Positions 62,592 through 64,000 of a DNA stretch of 64,000 nt are shown here, one piece after another. Location of the stretch: assembly GCF_900185015.1 (NCBI RefSeq), contig NZ_FXYD01000005.1:1-64000 (forward strand), read 5' to 3'. This stretch comes from Octadecabacter ascidiaceicola. Its GTDB lineage: Bacteria; Pseudomonadota; Alphaproteobacteria; Rhodobacterales; Rhodobacteraceae. The position numbers were made by a program, and so were the translations under genes. How positions within the stretch are numbered: position 1 is the first letter of the stretch; each line of letters opens with the position of its first letter. Below the pieces are notes generated by a model. That model worked only from the letters and a program-made list of their open reading frames with translations. It had not been told where the DNA came from and did not search any database.

Positions 62592-63737
62592 ATGGATACA
62601 GCTACTCCCTCAGCCCCAAAGAACAGCCGGTTCAGTCTGTCACCGCTGAACAAACGCCGTTGGCGCAATTTTACGCGCAACCGCCGTGCCTATTGGTCGC
62701 TTTGGATATTCCTGTTCCTGTTCGTGATGTCGCTGTTCGCCGAATTTTTGGCCAATGACAAACCCATCTTGGTGAATTACCAAGGCGATTACCGTATGCC
62801 GATATTCAGCTTCTATTCAGAACGTGACTACGGCGGGGATTTCCCCACGCAGGCCGAATACAAAGACATCGAAGTGAAGTGCCTTATTGAAACGGGTGGT
62901 TTGCAAACTTGCTTTGATGACCCTGAAGGTATGATCGAAGCGGCACGTGCAGGCACGATCGAAGATCCCGACTTTGTTAAAGGCTGGCTGATCTGGCCTC
63001 CGATCCCCTACAGCTATGACACCATCGTAGACATTCCCGGTGTTGCGCCTTCCCCCCCGGATGAAAACAATTGGCTCGGCACGGATGATACCAAACGCGA
63101 CGTTGTTGCGCGGGTGATCCACGGGTTCCGCCTGTCGATCCTGTTCACCATCATCGTGACGACCTGCGCGTCGATCATCGGAATCATCGCCGGCGCTGTG
63201 CAGGGCTATTTCGGTGGTTGGGTGGACCTTGTGTTCCAGCGTCTGCTTGAGATTTGGGGCAGTACCCCGTCGCTATATGTCATCATTATCCTATTCGCGA
63301 TTCTGGGGCGCAGTTTCTGGCTGCTTGTCTTCTTGACCATCCTGTTCGGTTGGCCAGCATTGGTCGGTGTTGTGCGTGCCGAATTCCTGCGGGCGCGCAA
63401 TTTCGAATACGTCCGCGCGGCCAAAGCGCTGGGCGTATCGGACCGCACAATCATGTTCCGCCACATGTTGCCCAACGCGATGGTCGCCACCGTTACGATG
63501 TTGCCATTCCTGATTACCGGAACAATCGCAACTCTGGCATCCCTCGACTTCCTCGGGTTTGGCCTGCCATCCTCGGCGCCTTCCCTGGGCGAGATGACAC
63601 TGCAAGCGAAACAAAACCTGCAAGCACCGTGGCTTGGCTTCACGGCGTTCTTTACCTTCGCGATCATGTTGTCGCTTTTGGTGTTCATCTTCGAGGGCGT
63701 GCGTGACGCCTTCGATCCGCGAAAGACTTTCTCATGA
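62592..63737 (+). CDS. yejE: ABC transporter permease YejE
   Basis: The 381-residue permease has an N-terminal TM (about 30-50), a large periplasmic domain with a DYGGDFPTQAEYKD segment typical of YejE, and a C-terminal permease core with the EAA loop FEYVRAAKALGVSDRTIMFRHMLPNAM. The stop overlaps the yejF ATG (ATGA, 63734-63737). Confidence 0.95.
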   Translation: MDTATPSAPKNSRFSLSPLNKRRWRNFTRNRRAYWSLWIFLFLFVMSLFAEFLANDKPILVNYQGDYRMPIFSFYSERDYGGDFPTQAEYKDIEVKCLIETGGLQTCFDDPEGMIEAARAGTIEDPDFVKGWLIWPPIPYSYDTIVDIPGVAPSPPDENNWLGTDDTKRDVVARVIHGFRLSILFTIIVTTCASIIGIIAGAVQGYFGGWVDLVFQRLLEIWGSTPSLYVIIILFAILGRSFWLLVFLTILFGWPALVGVVRAEFLRARNFEYVRAAKALGVSDRTIMFRHMLPNAMVATVTMLPFLITGTIATLASLDFLGFGLPSSAPSLGEMTLQAKQNLQAPWLGFTAFFTFAIMLSLLVFIFEGVRDAFDPRKTFS

Positions 63738-64000
63738 CGCGGGTTCTCGATGTTCAAAACCTCACCGTTGATTTTCGCCAGGATGGCGAAGTAACCCACG
63801 CCGTTCGCGGTGTGTCGTTTCACGTTGATAAGGGCGAAACGGTAGCGCTGGTTGGTGAATCCGGTTCGGGCAAATCCGTGTCCGCGCTGTCCACTGTGCA
63901 ATTGCTTGGCGATAGTGCCACTTATGGCGGGTCGATCACCTATGACGGCACCCAAATGGTTGGCGCGCCTGAGAAAGACCTCCAGCGTGTGCGCGGCAAT
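63734..64000 (+). CDS. yejF: ABC transporter ATP-binding protein YejF (partial)
   Basis: The first 89 codons are present: MTRVLDVQNLTVDFRQDG, then the Walker A motif GESGSGKS near residues 40-47 and VSALSTVQLLGDSA. The gene continues past the window end. YejF is expected to be a two-domain ATPase of about 530 residues that powers YejABE. Confidence 0.93.
   Translation, partial: MTRVLDVQNLTVDFRQDGEVTHAVRGVSFHVDKGETVALVGESGSGKSVSALSTVQLLGDSATYGGSITYDGTQMVGAPEKDLQRVRGN

Noticed and set aside
1-64000. rRNA, tRNA, CRISPR or prophage genes
   Set aside because: I looked for conserved tRNA arms, rRNA segments, regular repeats and phage structural genes and saw none; small tRNAs could still escape a manual reading.

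Overview
The window is a chromosomal segment of an alphaproteobacterium, most likely a marine member of the Rhodobacteraceae (Roseobacter group). The evidence is the gene content: an L-malyl-CoA lyase (mcl1) almost identical in layout to the Rhodobacter enzyme, a sigma-E/ChrR pair with the characteristic zinc-anti-sigma and cupin ligands, TrcR (DUF1013), a membrane-anchored CycM-type cytochrome c, DUF1244, COQ9 and a TIGR02302 protein. DNA is moderately GC-rich throughout, apart from a few AT-richer islands. No rRNA, tRNA, CRISPR array or complete prophage was seen. One SRP RNA gene is present.

Layout. 1-365: tail of an IS1182-type transposase. 366-3880: tlpA, argH, a tiny lipoprotein and lysA (Arg and Lys synthesis, redox). 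3935-11595: a TIGR02302 membrane protein, a zinc-ribbon membrane protein, ftsEX, an acyltransferase, a PPOX flavoprotein and two secreted hypotheticals. 11592-12554: accA. 12702-14672: three adjacent wrecked genes (TctC-type binding protein, acylating aldehyde dehydrogenase, CoA ligase) that look like a dead sulfoacetate-type catabolic operon. 14812-21193: a six-gene, end-to-end overlapping lipid/stress operon divergent from rpoE-chrR. The two transcription units have back-to-back sigma-E promoters. 21384-21899: a fasciclin gene with its own sigma-E-like promoter. 22317-26400: mcl1 divergent from a D-glutamate catabolic set (dgcN, dgcA, D-amino-acid transaminase). 26474-29204: a BON/OmpA protein with a helix-hairpin-helix partner. 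29215-35263: small conserved genes, an N-formylglutamate amidohydrolase-like gene, pyk, rpmI-rplT, a cytochrome b561-YceI fusion and a free YceI. 35526-39967: pheS and pheT separated by an AT-rich secreted repeat protein and an ASCH protein. 39964-44323: a LysR regulator, a methyltransferase, ytoQ, mscL, ald and its divergent Lrp-type regulator. 44389-49089: a membrane PilZ-like protein, rpsU, COQ9, a quinone oxidoreductase, RNase T2 and trcR. 49277-52799: a methyltransferase, then recR-ybaB-dnaX. 52991-58605: an ankyrin protein with an overlapping phosphatase, rsgA, SRP RNA, nudC, an SRPBCC protein and pheA. 58714-64000: cytochrome c and the start of yejABEF.

The most system-like part is 14812-21899. 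A singlet-oxygen-type sigma-E/ChrR switch appears to drive, from one 17-bp shared promoter core, both its own gene pair and an operon that modifies membrane fatty acids (flavoprotein, DUF1365, CFA-like methyltransferase, SDR) plus two small membrane proteins. A fasciclin protein nearby carries a matching promoter. The second is dgcN-dgcA-dat, a compact D-glutamate/D-amino-acid pathway typical of marine bacteria that scavenge peptidoglycan-derived D-amino acids.
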